A stretch of DNA of 64,000 nucleotides from CAWBVG01 sp963792175 (GCA_963792175.1 CAWBVG010000031.1:310001-374000), one strand, 5' to 3'. Counted from the stretch's first letter, positions 18,790 through 28,325 are shown. Made by a program: numbers and translations. Notes: generated from the sequence alone by a model not told the origin.

Positions 18790-19719
18790 GTGATCATCAT
18801 CGGCTCGGGTCCTGCGGGGCTCACCGCGGCGCTCTACTCGGCGCGCGCCAACCTGCAGCCGTTGCTCATCGAGGGGATTGAGGCCGGCGGCCAGCTGATG
18901 CTGACGACGATGGTCGAGAACTTCCCGGGCTATCGCGACGGCATCATGGGGCCTGACCTCATGGCCGAGATGCGCGCGCAGGCCGAGCGGTTCGGCACCG
19001 AAATCGTGCAGGGCAACGTCACCAGCGTCGATCTGGGCAGCCAGCCGATGGTCGTGAAGACGTCGGAACACGAATACCAGTCGAAGACCATCATCATCGC
19101 GACGGGCGCTTCGGCGCGCCTGCTCGGCCTGCCGTCGGAGCGCACGCTGATGGGACACGGCGTGTCGACCTGCGCGACCTGCGACGGCTACTTCTTCCGC
19201 GGCCAGGAGATCGCGGTCGTCGGCGGCGGCGACTCGGCGATGGAAGAAGCGATCTTTCTCACGCGCTTCGCGTCGAAGGTCACCGTGGTGCACCGGCGCA
19301 GCACGCTGCGCGCGTCCAAGATCATGCAGGACAAGGCGCGCGCCAACGACCGGGTCGCGTGGCAGCTGGATTCAGAGGTCGAAGAGATCAGGGACGGCGG
19401 GAAGGGCGAAGTGACCGCGATGGTCGTCCGCAACAACAAGACCAGCGAGCGAACCGAGATCCCGGTGTCCGGCGTGTTCGTCGCCATCGGGCACACGCCG
19501 AACACGTCGTTGTTCCAGGGTCAGCTCGAGCTCGATCGCAACGGTTACGTCATCACGCACGACGGCGCGAAGACCAACGTCCCCGGCGTTTTCGCCTGCG
19601 GCGACGTCCAGGATCACATCTACCGCCAGGCGATCACGGCCGCCGGCACCGGCTGCATGGCCGCGCTCGACGCCGAACACTACATCGACAACATTCCCGA
19701 ACACCTCGCCACGGTCTAA
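18790..19719 (+). CDS. trxB: Thioredoxin reductase
   Basis: 309 residues from GTG 18790. FAD- and NADPH-dependent flavoprotein that reduces TrxA. FAD-binding motif IIIGSGPAGLTAALYSARA, redox disulfide STCATCDGYFFRG (CxxC), NADPH motif VVGGGDSAMEEA, and C-terminal FAD-binding GVFACGDVQDHIYRQAITAAGTG. An ATG at 18774 directly after the repeat is one frame off; with one missing base the start would be MASVRNVIIIG, which resembles family starts, so the true start may be there. It forms a natural pair with trxA. Confidence 0.92.
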   Translation: MIIIGSGPAGLTAALYSARANLQPLLIEGIEAGGQLMLTTMVENFPGYRDGIMGPDLMAEMRAQAERFGTEIVQGNVTSVDLGSQPMVVKTSEHEYQSKTIIIATGASARLLGLPSERTLMGHGVSTCATCDGYFFRGQEIAVVGGGDSAMEEAIFLTRFASKVTVVHRRSTLRASKIMQDKARANDRVAWQLDSEVEEIRDGGKGEVTAMVVRNNKTSERTEIPVSGVFVAIGHTPNTSLFQGQLELDRNGYVITHDGAKTNVPGVFACGDVQDHIYRQAITAAGTGCMAALDAEHYIDNIPEHLATV

Positions 19720-19850
19720 AGTTAAAAGTTAGAAGTTAAAAGGTAAAAGTTAAAATCGAAAGTCAAACCCAAGACACCGGTTCCGGTTTTCTTGCAGCTC
19801 TTCTCCTACTTTTCAAGCTTCTAACTTTTAACTTTTAAGTTTTAACTTTC
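19718..19850. repeat. Two-armed GTTAAAA word repeat (convergent)
   Basis: The left arm begins at the trxB stop with AAAGTTAAAAGTTAGAAG and AAAAGGTAAAAGTTAAAA. The right arm, AACTTTTAACTTTTAAG..., ends at the mnmA stop, which lies inside it. The arms are about 45 bases each with a 45-base middle. Strikingly AT-rich. Likely a bidirectional terminator. Confidence 0.75.
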
Positions 19851-20934
19851 TATCCAGCCGCCGCCGAGCACGATCTCGCCGTCGTAGAAGACTGCTGCCT
19901 GACCCGGCGTGATGGCGATCTGCGGCGTGTCGAAAGTGACGGTCGCCTGTCCGGGCGCGGTGGCGCGTACCGTGGCTGGCGCCGCCTCGTGGCGGTGGCG
20001 AATCTGGACGGCCGCGCGTATCGGCACGGTGGGCGTGTCGATCAGCCAGTTGACGGCTGACGCCTGCAGCGTCGTGCGCTCGAGCGACGACTTCGGGCCG
20101 ACGACCACCTGCTGTTCCGCCGGACGCAGCGCCAGCACGTAGAGCGGCGTCCCTGATGGTGACGAGCTGAGACCGAGCCCGCGCCGCTGGCCGATGGTGA
20201 AGCGGTGAACGCCCTCGTGCGCGCCGACGACCGCGCCGTGCTCGTCGACGAACTGTCCGGCGCGCCGCGTATCCGGGCGCTGCTTTTCCACGAACCCCCG
20301 GTAGTCGTGGTCCGGGATAAAGCAGAATCTCCTGGCTGTCAGGCTTGTCGGCCACCGGCAGGTTGCGAAGCCGGGCGTAGGCGCGGACCGCGGTTTTCGG
20401 ACGGTCGCCGACCGGGAAGACCGCGCGCGCGAGCTGCGCCTGGGTGAGCGAGAACAGAAAGTACGACTGGTCCTTCGACGCGTCGAGACCGCGCTTGAGG
20501 ACATAGCGTGTCGCCTTCGAGCTGACCTCGTCCTCGCTGAGGAGCTCGACCCGGGCGTAATGACCCGTGGCAACGGCGTCAGCGCCAAACGACTCGGCGC
20601 GCTCGGCGAGCGTCGCGAACTTCAGGTCGCCGTTGCAGCGGGCGCAGGGCAGCGGCGTGCGGCCGGCGATGTATTCGTTCACGAAGTTCGAGACGACCTG
20701 CTCGTGAAACTGGCGCTCGAAGTTCAGGACGTAATGGGGGATGTTGATCGCCGCGGCGACGCGCCGCGCGTCGTTGAGGCCGTCGATGGAGCAGCAGCTT
20801 CCGAACGAGGACTGGCCCTCTGCCTGATCGTAGAGCTGCATCGACAGGCCGATGACGTCGTGACCCTGCTCGGCCAGCAGCGCCGCGGCCACCGAAGAAT
20901 CCACGCCGCCCGACATCGCGACAACGATACGCAT
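19842..20934 (-). CDS. mnmA: tRNA 2-thiouridylase
   Basis: Installs the 2-thio group on wobble uridine 34 of Lys, Glu and Gln tRNAs. PP-loop ATPase motif VAMSGGVDSSVAA at the N-terminus; catalytic cysteine motifs CARCNGDLKF and, in the second half, the FIPDHDYRGF segment where the second cysteine of the family's usual FC(F/I) should be (FCFIPDHDY). C-terminal beta-barrel domain ends GEIVLGGGWIES. One frame change near 20330. ATG 20934 overlaps the cysteine desulfurase stop (TGATG), so the sulfur donor and the thiolase are translationally coupled. Confidence 0.92.
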
Positions 20935-22157
20935 CAGTCGCACTCGTGATTCGAGAGTCTCGGGCTTCGTGAGCCCGGCATTCTAGCCTCAGTCCTAGCC
21001 CCGACAGACTTCTGCGTGAGCCCGCGCAGTTTCTCCACCAGCCGCGGCAACACCTCAACCACCCGATCGACCTCCGCCTCGGTCGAAAACAGTCCGAGGC
21101 TGAAGCGCAGCGAATTCTGCGTCCGGTGCGTCGACAGGCCCATCGCGCGCAGCACGTGCGACGGCTCGAGCGTCCCCGACGAACAGGCCGAGCCGGTCGA
21201 CACCGCAATACCTTCGAGATCCAGCGCGATGAGGAGACTCTCGGCCTCGACGCGGTCGAAGCTGATGTTGCTGGTGTTGGGCACCCGCGAGCCGCGCGCG
21301 CCGTTGACGGCCGTCCCGGGCACGCCGCGAAGGATCCCGTCCTCGAGGCGATCGCGCAGCGCGGCGACTCGCGCCGCTTCGGCGCCGAGCTTCCCGCCCG
21401 CGAGCCGCGCCGCGACGCCGAGTCCGGCAATCGCCGGCACGTTTTCGGTGCCCGCGCGGCGGTTGCGCTCGTGTTTGCCACCGGTGACGATCGGCAGCAG
21501 GCGCGTGCCGCGCTTGATCCAGAGCGCGCCCGCGCCTTTCGGTCCGTTGAACTTGTGCGCCGACAACGACAGCAGGTCGGCGCCGAGCGCGCGCACGTCC
21601 ACCGGAATCTTGCCCACCGATTGCACGGCGTCGGTGTGCAGCAGGGCGCCGCGCGCGTGCGCCAATTGCGCGAGCTCCGCGATCGGCTGGATGGTGCCAA
21701 TCTCGTTGTTGGCGTGCATGATCGAGACGAGGGCCGTGTCGTCGGCCAGCGCCTCGCGCAGGCGATCGGGCGCCACGATCCCGCTGTCGTCCACCGGGAG
21801 CAGCGTCGTCCGCCAGCCCCGGCGCGCCAGCGCCTTCAGCGTGTTCAACACGGCTTCGTGCTCGATCGCGCTCGCGATCAGATGACGCCGTCCCGTCGGT
21901 TCGATCGCCTCGGCGGCGCCGCGGATGGCCATGTTGTCCGCTTCGGTGCCGCCGCTGGTGAACACGATCTCCGACGGATCGCCGTGAATCAGCGTCGCCA
22001 GCTCCGATCGAGCGTCGTCCAACGCCGCTTTGGCCTGCTGGCCGAAGTGGTGAACGCTCGACGCGTTGCCGAACGTGTCGCGGCTCGCGCGGGCGACGGC
22101 CTCGATGACCTCCGGGGCCAGAGGGGTCGTCGCGTTGTAGTCAAAGTAGACACGCAC
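20934..22157 (-). CDS. Cysteine desulfurase (NifS/IscS family)
   Basis: 407-residue PLP enzyme converting cysteine to alanine and protein persulfide. Start MRVYFDYNATTPLAPEV, substrate/PLP motifs GGTEADNMAI and HANNEIGTIQPI, PLP lysine in SLSAHKFNGPKGAGA, and the persulfide loop STGSACSSGTLEPSHVLRAMG with the catalytic cysteine. Length and the short flexible loop fit the NifS/IscS group. It directly precedes mnmA with a 1-base overlap, so its main product here is likely sulfur for tRNA thiolation. The C-terminal tail (PGSRSPRLSNHECD) looks like captured repeat DNA. Confidence 0.92.
   Translation of the reverse strand: MRVYFDYNATTPLAPEVIEAVARASRDTFGNASSVHHFGQQAKAALDDARSELATLIHGDPSEIVFTSGGTEADNMAIRGAAEAIEPTGRRHLIASAIEHEAVLNTLKALARRGWRTTLLPVDDSGIVAPDRLREALADDTALVSIMHANNEIGTIQPIAELAQLAHARGALLHTDAVQSVGKIPVDVRALGADLLSLSAHKFNGPKGAGALWIKRGTRLLPIVTGGKHERNRRAGTENVPAIAGLGVAARLAGGKLGAEAARVAALRDRLEDGILRGVPGTAVNGARGSRVPNTSNISFDRVEAESLLIALDLEGIAVSTGSACSSGTLEPSHVLRAMGLSTHRTQNSLRFSLGLFSTEAEVDRVVEVLPRLVEKLRGLTQKSVGARTEARMPGSRSPRLSNHECD
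20950..21003. repeat. Word repeat inside the cysteine desulfurase tail
   Basis: Contains a CGGGCT-TCGTG-AGCCCG hairpin and CTAGCC/CTAGCCCC words, encoding the last residues of the cysteine desulfurase. Confidence 0.4.
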
Positions 22158-22169
22158 AGTGAATCGTTC

Positions 22170-22200
22170 ATTGTAGCATTCCCGCTAACCGTTGATAACA
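22170..22200 (-). promoter_or_regulatory. Candidate promoter for cysteine desulfurase-mnmA
   Basis: On the minus strand TACAAT (22170-22175) is preceded, about 17-18 bases upstream, by TTATCA. It lies directly before the ATG at 22157, so the leader would be very short. Confidence 0.35.
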
Positions 22201-22207
22201 AAAGGAC

Positions 22208-22236
22208 TAGACAAGCTTTCGCCCCACCCATATACT
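22208..22236 (+). promoter_or_regulatory. Sigma-70-type promoter for the bactofilin
   Basis: TAGACA (22208-22213) and TATACT (22231-22236) with a 17-base spacer match the -35 and -10 consensus at five of six positions each. The bactofilin start is 77 bases downstream. Confidence 0.55.
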
Positions 22237-22312
22237 CACAAGACTTCGGAACCGATACACACCGCGGCAGAGCCCTTGGCGCCCTGGGAAGAGGCCAGGC
22301 GGAGGATTACAT

Positions 22313-22870
22313 ATGTGGAAACGCGATGAAGCAGTCCGGCCGGTCAGTGGCGGACAACCAGTGCCGGCAGCACAGCCGCCGGCGCCCGCGCCAGCGGGCA
22401 TCACTGGTTCTCGTCCAGAGACGCAACAGCTAATGGAGAAGGACATCGTGAACATCGGCAAATCGGTCGTCATCAAGGGCGAGCTGAACGGCAGCGAAGA
22501 CCTCACCATTGAGGGGCATGTCGAAGGCACGATCCAGCTGCGGGACCATGTGCTGACGATCGGCCCCAACGGCAAGATCAAGGCGCAGGTGTTCGCGAAG
22601 GCGGTGATCGTCCTCGGCGAAGTGACCGGCAACGTCACCGCCAGCGACAAGGTCGACATCCGCGACAACGGCTCAGTTGACGGCGACATCGTTTCGCCGC
22701 GCGTGGCAATCGCCGAGGGCGCGCATTTCCGCGGCAGCGTCGACATGCAGCGCAAGGGCGCGGCGGCCGCGTCACCGAGCGCGTCGAAAGCCGCGGCGCC
22801 GCAACCGGCGGCCCAGCAGCCCGCGCAGCAGAAACAGGAACAGAACGCGCCGCAGCGCGTCGGCGCCTAG
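22313..22870 (+). CDS. Bactofilin (polymer-forming cytoskeletal protein)
   Basis: 185 residues. A central bactofilin domain of short beta-helix turns (NIGKSVVIKGELNGSEDLTI, EGHVEGTIQLRD, GKIKAQVFAKAVIVLGEVTG, RDNGSVDGDIVSPRVAIAEG) is flanked by disordered ends rich in Pro/Ala (APAPAGI) and Gln/Ala (PAAQQPAQQKQEQ). Bactofilins polymerise without nucleotide into cytoplasmic filaments that position cell-wall or polysaccharide enzymes. ATG 22313 follows GGAGG. An internal ATG at 22433 (MEKDIVNIG) would make a shorter form. Confidence 0.9.
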   Translation: MWKRDEAVRPVSGGQPVPAAQPPAPAPAGITGSRPETQQLMEKDIVNIGKSVVIKGELNGSEDLTIEGHVEGTIQLRDHVLTIGPNGKIKAQVFAKAVIVLGEVTGNVTASDKVDIRDNGSVDGDIVSPRVAIAEGAHFRGSVDMQRKGAAAASPSASKAAAPQPAAQQPAQQKQEQNAPQRVGA

Positions 22871-22877
22871 CGGAACG

Positions 22878-22982
22878 TTGGGAAAGTTAGAAGTGAAAAG
22901 GTAAAAGGTAAAAGTAAAGTTTGAAAGTCGAAGTGTTCCAGCTTTTAACTTTTGACTTTTAACTTTTAACTTTTATCTTTTC
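22878..22982. repeat. Two-armed GTTAAAA word repeat
   Basis: The left arm is GGAAAGTTAGAAGTG plus AAAAGGT words and the right arm GACTTTTAACTTTTAAC plus TTTTATCTTTTCC. It begins eight bases after the bactofilin stop and ends two bases before the ATG at 22985. No separate Shine-Dalgarno sequence fits. Confidence 0.75.
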
Positions 22983-22984
22983 CT

Positions 22985-23630
22985 ATGGGCCTTCTAGACC
23001 GTCTCGCCACGCGCAAGACCGAGCCGGACGTCCAGCATCGGCAGCTGCCGTCCGACGACGACCCTGTATTCGCGACCAAAGCGCTGCGCAAGTTTCTCTC
23101 GTGCCTGACGTCGCGCGAATCGCCGGTCCTCGCTCGACCTTGGTCCCGTCGTCGGCAGCAACGTCAGCTTCTTCGGCGAGCAGCTCGGGTGCAAGATCTT
23201 CGTCGAGGATCTGTTCGCCGATCTCGATCGGCACGTCCGTGCCGGCACGCTGGAGGCCCTGCCGGCGTTTCTCAAGAAACGATTTCCACAGGAAGCCGGC
23301 AGTGTCGACGGCATCCTGTGCTGGGACCTCATCGACTATCTGGATCGCGCCGCGGCCCAGGAACTCGCCGGCGAATTGACGCGTGTGCTGCGTCCGGACG
23401 GCGCGCTGCTGGGTTTCTTCGGCACCGCACAGACGCGAGAGGCGCGCTACACGAAGTTCATCATCGCCGACGAAGTGAACCTGAAGCATCGCTCCTATGA
23501 GGCCGCGCGCGGCCGGCAAGCCATCCTCTTGAATCGCGACATCATCAAGTTGTTCGCGGGCTTGCGCGTGTCCGATTCCTTCCTGCTGAAGAACAACCTG
23601 CGAGAGATCCTCTTCCGCAAACCCGCGTAA
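22985..23630 (+). CDS. SAM-dependent methyltransferase-like protein
   Basis: About 215 residues joined through a frame change near 23140. MGLLDRLATRK starts the protein; the second part reads DLGPVVGSNVSFFGEQLGCKIFVEDLF, a class I methyltransferase motif I region, then SVDGILCWDLIDYLDRAAAQEL and RVLRPDGALLGFF, the post-motif segments. The C-terminal half (SYEAARGRQAILLNRDIIKLF) is not recognised. It sits between bactofilin and the SAM hydroxide adenosyltransferase, both on the same strand. Substrate unknown. Confidence 0.65.
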
Positions 23631-23643
23631 GACGGGACGATCG

Positions 23644-23718
23644 TTCACGAAGTCGCGAAGGGACGAAGATCACAGAGATCCTTCGTGTGCTCGTGCTGAT
23701 CGAGCCTTCGTGATTACC
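23644..23718. repeat. Two-armed CACGAAG word repeat
   Basis: Left words GTTCACGAAGTCGCGAAGG and ACGAAGATC; right words GATCCTTCGTGTGCTCGTG and CCTTCGTGATTACC. It fills most of the gap between the methyltransferase stop and the next gene's start at 23741. Confidence 0.6.
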
Positions 23719-23740
23719 GTTGTTTCTGTAAGCTAGAGGC

Positions 23741-24534
23741 ATGGCGCGGCCGGTCATCGCCCTGCTGACCGACTTCGGGACGCGCGACCACTATGCCGGC
23801 ACGATGAAGGGGGTCGCGCTGGCGATTTGCCCGGACGCGACGCTCGTGGATATCTCGCACGAGATTCCCGCGCACGACGTGCTCGCCGGCGCCCTCGAGC
23901 TGGCCGCTTCCTATCGCTACTTTCCGGCCGGCACCGTGTTCCTCGTGGTCGTCGATCCGGGCGTCGGGTCCGACGCGCCGCGGCATCGCGGCTGACGCCG
24001 GCGATTACAAGTTCGTGGCGCCGGACAACGGCGTGCTGACCGTGGTCCTCGACGAGCATCCGCCCAGGCGTGTCGTCGAGCTGACCGAGCGCAAGTATGC
24101 GCGGCCGACGGTCAGCCGCACGTTCGAAGGCCGCGACCGCTTCGCGCCCGCCGCGGCCTGGCTCGCGAAGGGGATCGAGCTGACCGCGATGGGCCGCCCG
24201 GCCGGCGCCATCGCGCGGCTCGATCTGCCGCAGCCGCGCGTCGCGGAGGACGCGATCGAAGGCGCTGGTGCTGCGCGTCGATCGCTTCGGGAATCTCATC
24301 ACGAACATCGATCGCAAGACATTCGAGAAGCTGTCGGGCGCGCCGCTCGACATCCAGGTCGGCTCGCGCCAGGTGTCAAAAGTCGTCTCCACCTACGCCG
24401 ACGCGACCGCCGGCGATGTGTGCGCGTTGTTCGGCAGCACCGACCATCTGGAGATCGCCGCCAACGGCGCGAGTGCCGCGGCGGAGCTCGGTTTGGGCCG
24501 CGGCGCGTCCGTGCACATCGCCCGGCGCGCATGA
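23741..24534 (+). CDS. SAM hydroxide adenosyltransferase (DUF62 family)
   Basis: About 264 residues with frame changes near 23985 and 24265. The N-terminus PVIALLTDFGTRDHYAGTMKGV is the family signature with the SAM-binding Asp; VVVDPGVGSD follows. The second domain contains PDNGVLTVVLDE and DRFGNLITNIDRKTF, also typical. Members split SAM into adenosine and methionine with water; fluorinases are relatives but lack of a fluorinase loop cannot be tested here. Likely cytoplasmic. Confidence 0.85.
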
Positions 24535-24615
24535 TACGATTCGTCGCTTCGCGACGGTCACCAGGTCGTAGGGTCCGGCGACGTCGCACCGACCTGCTGA
24601 ACCTGCGCCTCGACC

Positions 24616-25834
24616 ATGATTGATTTCAGCCTGTCTGACGAACACCGTCTGCTCGAACAGTCGATTCGCGAATGGGGCGCGCAGAACGTCGCGCCGTTCA
24701 TCCGCGAGAACGATCGCCAGCACCACTTCGATCGCGACCGCATCCTCGGCGGCATGGCGAAGCTCGGCCTGCTCGGCGTCTCGGTGCCGCAGGAGTACGG
24801 CGGCGCCGGCATGGATTACATCTGCGCTCGGCATCGCGAGCGAGGAGCTCGAGTATCTCGACACGTCTCTGCGCGTCATCATGTCGGTGCACGCCGGGCT
24901 GAATTGCCTCACGCTGCTGTCGTGGGGCACGGAAGATCAGAAGCAGCGCTATCTCGTCCCGCAAGCGCAGGGCAAGGCGATCTCGGGCTACGGGCTCACC
25001 GAGCCTTCCGCCGGCAGCGACGCGCGCGGCATCCAGACGACGGCGATGAAGAAGGGCGATCGGTACGTCCTCAACGGCGAGAAGAGCTGGATTTCGCTGG
25101 CGGACGTGGCCGACAATTTTCTCGTCATCGCCTGGACCGATCTCGAGAAGAAGAAGCAGGGCGATCCGTCAGGCATGACGGCCTTCATCGTCGAACGCCG
25201 CTTCAAGGGGTTTTCGAGCGGACCGATGAAGGAGAAGTGGGGCATCCTCGCCGGCAACACCGGCTTCTTCAAGATGGACGATGTCGAGGTGCCGGAGGAG
25301 AACGTGCTCGGCCGGCCGGGCGAAGGCTTCAAGATCGCGATGTTCGCGCTCGATCAGGGCCGGTTCACCGTCGCCGCCGGCGCGACCGGATTGATCCGGG
25401 CCTGCCGCGACGCGAGCGTGAAGTACGCCAAGGAGCGCAAAACGTTCGGCGTCGAGATCGGCCAGCATCAGCTGGTCAAGGAAATGATCGCGCAGATGGA
25501 GTCCGACTATCAGACGGCCCGTCTGCTCTGGCTGCGATCGGGGTGGCTGAAGAACAACGGCACCCGCAACACGCGCGAAACCGGACTCGCCAAATGGTTC
25601 GCCACCGTCGCCTCGGAGCGTGCCGCGGGCGACGCGGTCCAGATTCACGGCGCGAACGGCTACTCGGACGAGTATCCGGTGGGCCGGTTCTACCGCAACT
25701 GCAAGGGCGCGGTGATCTACGAGGGCACGCGCGAGATCCACAAGATCATGCAGGCCGATTACCTGCTCGGGTATCGCACCGATCGCCCGACACGCTGCGA
25801 GTTGCCGGCTTACGCCGATAAAGTTAAAAGTTAG
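24616..25834 (+). CDS. Acyl-CoA dehydrogenase family protein
   Basis: About 405 residues, one frame change near 24830. Flavin-dependent desaturation of acyl-CoA: GYGLTEPSAGSDARGI (FAD/substrate loop), SWISLADVADNFLVIAW, C-terminal helical domain with AVIYEGTREIHKIMQADYLLG, where the Glu of YEGT is the expected catalytic base. The sequence is close in style to glutaryl-CoA/isovaleryl-CoA dehydrogenases, but the substrate cannot be named. The stop and the last residues (DKVKS) lie inside a GTTAAAA repeat, a captured tail. Electrons would go to an ETF not encoded here. Confidence 0.88.
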
Positions 25835-25922
25835 AAGTGAAAAGGCAAAAGTTGAAATGCACGTCAAGGGCCATGAGATCGCATTTGAGGTTTTAACTTT
25901 TACCTTTTAACTTTTAAGTTTC
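25819..25922. repeat. Two-armed GTTAAAA word repeat
   Basis: The left arm AAAGTTAAAAGTTAGAAG contains the acyl-CoA dehydrogenase stop codon; the right arm TTTTAACTTTTACC...AACTTTTAAG ends one base from the glpX ATG at 25924. The same word family occurs at 19718 and 22878. Confidence 0.75.
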
Positions 25923-25923
25923 T

Positions 25924-26892
25924 ATGGATTCTGACCTCTCACTCGAGTTTCTGCGCGTCGTCGAGCAGGCCGCCATCGCGTGCGCGCACACGATGGGGCA
26001 GGGCGATCGCCACAAGTCCGATCAGGTCGCCGTCGAGGCGATGCGGCGGGTGATGGACAGCGTGCCGATTCACGGCACGATCGTCATCGGCGAGGGCGAG
26101 CGCGACGAGGCGCCGATGCTCTACATCGGCGAAAAGGTCGGCATGGGGGTCCCGTTCACCGAGGTGGACATCGCCGTCGACCCGCTCGAAGGGACGAACC
26201 TGTGCGCGACCGGCGCGCCGAACGCCATCGCGGTCCTGGCGGCGTCGAACCGCGGCGGCCTGCTGCACGCGCCCGACCTCTACATGGAGAAGCTCGTCGT
26301 CGGGCCGAGCTCGAAGAACGCTGTCAGCCTCGACGCGCCGGTGCACGAGAACCTCAAGGGGATTGCGCGGTCGCTCGGCCGCGCGGTCGAGGACCTGGTC
26401 GTCATCGTGCTCGAGCGCCCGCGCCACGAAAAACTGGTCGACGACATCCGCGCGACCGGCGCGCGCATCCGGTTGATCGGCGACGGCGATCTGTCAGCGG
26501 GTATCGCCGCTGCCGTCGTCGGATCCGGGGTGCACGCCGTGATGGGCACCGGCGGCGCGCCCGAAGGCGTGCTGACCGCGGCGGCGATGCGCTGTCTCAA
26601 CGGGGAGATTTTTGCGCGCCTCGTGGTCAGCAAGCCGGAGCACGAGGAACGATGCCGCGCGATGGGGATCAGCGACTTCAAGAAGGTCTACACGTCGAAG
26701 GATCTCGCGCCCGGCAGCAGCATCATCTTTGCCGCGACCGGCGTGACCGACGGCACGTTGATGAAAGGCGTCCGGTTCTTCGGCGACGGCATTCGCACCA
26801 GCTCCGTGATCATGCAGAACGATCCGCACCGCATCCGGTTCATCGACAGCATCCACGTCGCGCCTGCGACGGATGTGAGAATACGCTTCTAA
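25924..26892 (+). CDS. glpX: Fructose-1,6-bisphosphatase class II
   Basis: 322 residues, the usual length, intact. Gluconeogenic/Calvin-type phosphatase, dependent on divalent metal. Metal-ligand motifs GEGERDEAPMLYIGEKVG and VDIAVDPLEGTNLCATGAPNA are clear; RLIGDGDLSAGIAAAVVGSG and GTGGAPEGVLTAAAMRC follow, as in GlpX. Its neighbours (acyl-CoA dehydrogenase upstream, MFS exporter downstream) do not suggest an operon for one pathway. Confidence 0.93.
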   Translation: MDSDLSLEFLRVVEQAAIACAHTMGQGDRHKSDQVAVEAMRRVMDSVPIHGTIVIGEGERDEAPMLYIGEKVGMGVPFTEVDIAVDPLEGTNLCATGAPNAIAVLAASNRGGLLHAPDLYMEKLVVGPSSKNAVSLDAPVHENLKGIARSLGRAVEDLVVIVLERPRHEKLVDDIRATGARIRLIGDGDLSAGIAAAVVGSGVHAVMGTGGAPEGVLTAAAMRCLNGEIFARLVVSKPEHEERCRAMGISDFKKVYTSKDLAPGSSIIFAATGVTDGTLMKGVRFFGDGIRTSSVIMQNDPHRIRFIDSIHVAPATDVRIRF

Positions 26893-27072
26893 AAACGTGC
26901 CGGTGCCAGGTGCTGGGTGCTACGGTGCTAGGTGCGTTGGTGCCCGGTGCCGGGTGCACCCAAGGCGCCCTGGCACGCGCACGCTGGCACGCGCACCGTG
27001 GCACCTAGCACCCAACGCACCTAGCACTGCACGCCGTGACGTCTAGCACCGTAGCACCTAGCACCCGTGGAC
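26893..27072. repeat. Two-armed GGTGCTA word repeat
   Basis: The left arm has GGTGCCAGGTGCTGGGTGC and TACGGTGCTAGGTGC words; the right arm has GCACCTAGCACCCAACGCACC and TAGCACCGTAGCACC words. It starts at the glpX stop and extends into the coding region of the MFS gene: the GTG start at 27036 and its first ten codons lie inside the right arm. Confidence 0.75.
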
Positions 27073-28322
27073 CGCACCGCGAAGCGTGGCAGCGAAACGT
27101 CTACGCCGTGACCGCGACGTCCTTCATGGGCTACACCGGCTTCACGCTGGTGATGCCGTTTCTGCCGCTGTTCATCGGCCAGCTGGGCGTCACCGATCCG
27201 GGACAGATCGCGATGTGGACCGGCGTCAGCCTCGGCATCACGCCGGCGATGACGGCGATTCTCGCGCCGGCGTGGGGAAGGCTTGGCGATCGGTTCGGCC
27301 GCAAGATCATGGTCGAGCGATCGCTGGTCAGCTTCGTCGTCCTGTTCGCGGCGATGGCGTACGTCAGCCGCGCCTGGCAGGTGCTGGCGATTCGAGCCGC
27401 GCAGGGGTTGTTTGCCGGCTACGGATCGTTGTCGGTCGCGATGGCCGCGGAGTCGGCGCCGCGCGACCGGATGCCGTCCGCGATCGGTCTGGTGCAGACG
27501 GCGCAGCGGATTGGTCCCGGGGTTGGCCCGCTGATTGGCGGTGCGCTGGCGGGTTTGGTCGGTCTACGCCGGGCATTTCTCGTGACGGCCGTCTTCTACG
27601 CCGCCGGCCTGGTGCTGGTGCACATGATGTACGACGAGCGCGCCACGCACGCGGTCGCAGCGAACGCGCGGGACCTCGAGAACCTTTCGAACCCCGAGAA
27701 CCCTCCGGACCGCGCGAACGCTCAGAACTTCCCGAACCCCTCGACTCGCGTCACGTTCCGCAACGTCCTCGCGTTTCAGAACTTCATCCTGATGATGATC
27801 GTGATCTTCGGGCTGCAGTTCGTGGATCGCAGCTTTGGCCCCGTGCTGCCGCTGTACGTCGAACAGGCTGGACGATCGCACGCGCAGGTGGCGATGGTCT
27901 CCGGTGTGCTGTTCTCCATCATGGCCTGCACCGGCGCGCTCGGCCATCACTTCTGCGGCCGGCTCGTGAAGAGATTTCCGATGCGCGTGGTGATTGCGGG
28001 CGGCGCCGCCGTCGCCGCGGCCGGGTCGGCGATGGTCGGCGTCAGCGGCAACCTGGTCGTGATGAGCGTGGCGTCGACGCTGCTCGGTCTCGGCATCGGG
28101 GCAGCGATGACCGCGTCGTACAGCGCCGCCGGCAGCGTGATTCCCGCCGGCGCGCACGGCGCCGGGTTCGGCGTACTGACCAGCGCGTCGCTGGTCGGCA
28201 TGGCGAGCAGCCCGTTCATCGCGGGGTTTCTTGGCGGGAGCTCGATTCGCGTCGTGTTTCTCGTCGACGTCGTCGTCATGGCGGCGCTCGCCACCGCCGT
28301 ACATAAGATGATGGTGGACTGA
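27036..28322 (+). CDS. MFS transporter (MdtG-like exporter)
   Basis: 428 residues with about 12 transmembrane segments in two halves. Motif A-like loop WGRLGDRFGRKIMVERS after helix 2, and MAAESAPRDRMPSAIGLVQTAQRIGPGVGPLIGGAL in the helix 4-5 region, are typical of drug-exporter MFS proteins. The central cytoplasmic loop (LENLSNPENPPDRANAQNF) is encoded by a GAACCCC-type word repeat. The N-terminal peptide MTSSTVAPSTR is encoded by the GGTGC repeat arm; the true start could be further in, at HREAWQRNVYAVTA. Substrate unknown. Confidence 0.8.
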   Translation: MTSSTVAPSTRGPHREAWQRNVYAVTATSFMGYTGFTLVMPFLPLFIGQLGVTDPGQIAMWTGVSLGITPAMTAILAPAWGRLGDRFGRKIMVERSLVSFVVLFAAMAYVSRAWQVLAIRAAQGLFAGYGSLSVAMAAESAPRDRMPSAIGLVQTAQRIGPGVGPLIGGALAGLVGLRRAFLVTAVFYAAGLVLVHMMYDERATHAVAANARDLENLSNPENPPDRANAQNFPNPSTRVTFRNVLAFQNFILMMIVIFGLQFVDRSFGPVLPLYVEQAGRSHAQVAMVSGVLFSIMACTGALGHHFCGRLVKRFPMRVVIAGGAAVAAAGSAMVGVSGNLVVMSVASTLLGLGIGAAMTASYSAAGSVIPAGAHGAGFGVLTSASLVGMASSPFIAGFLGGSSIRVVFLVDVVVMAALATAVHKMMVD

Positions 28323-28325
28323 GTC

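Noticed and set aside
19718..25922. GTTAAAA elements as REPIN/RAYT copies
   Set aside because: They share a word and the mirror layout, but not a fixed sequence, and no RAYT gene is in the window.
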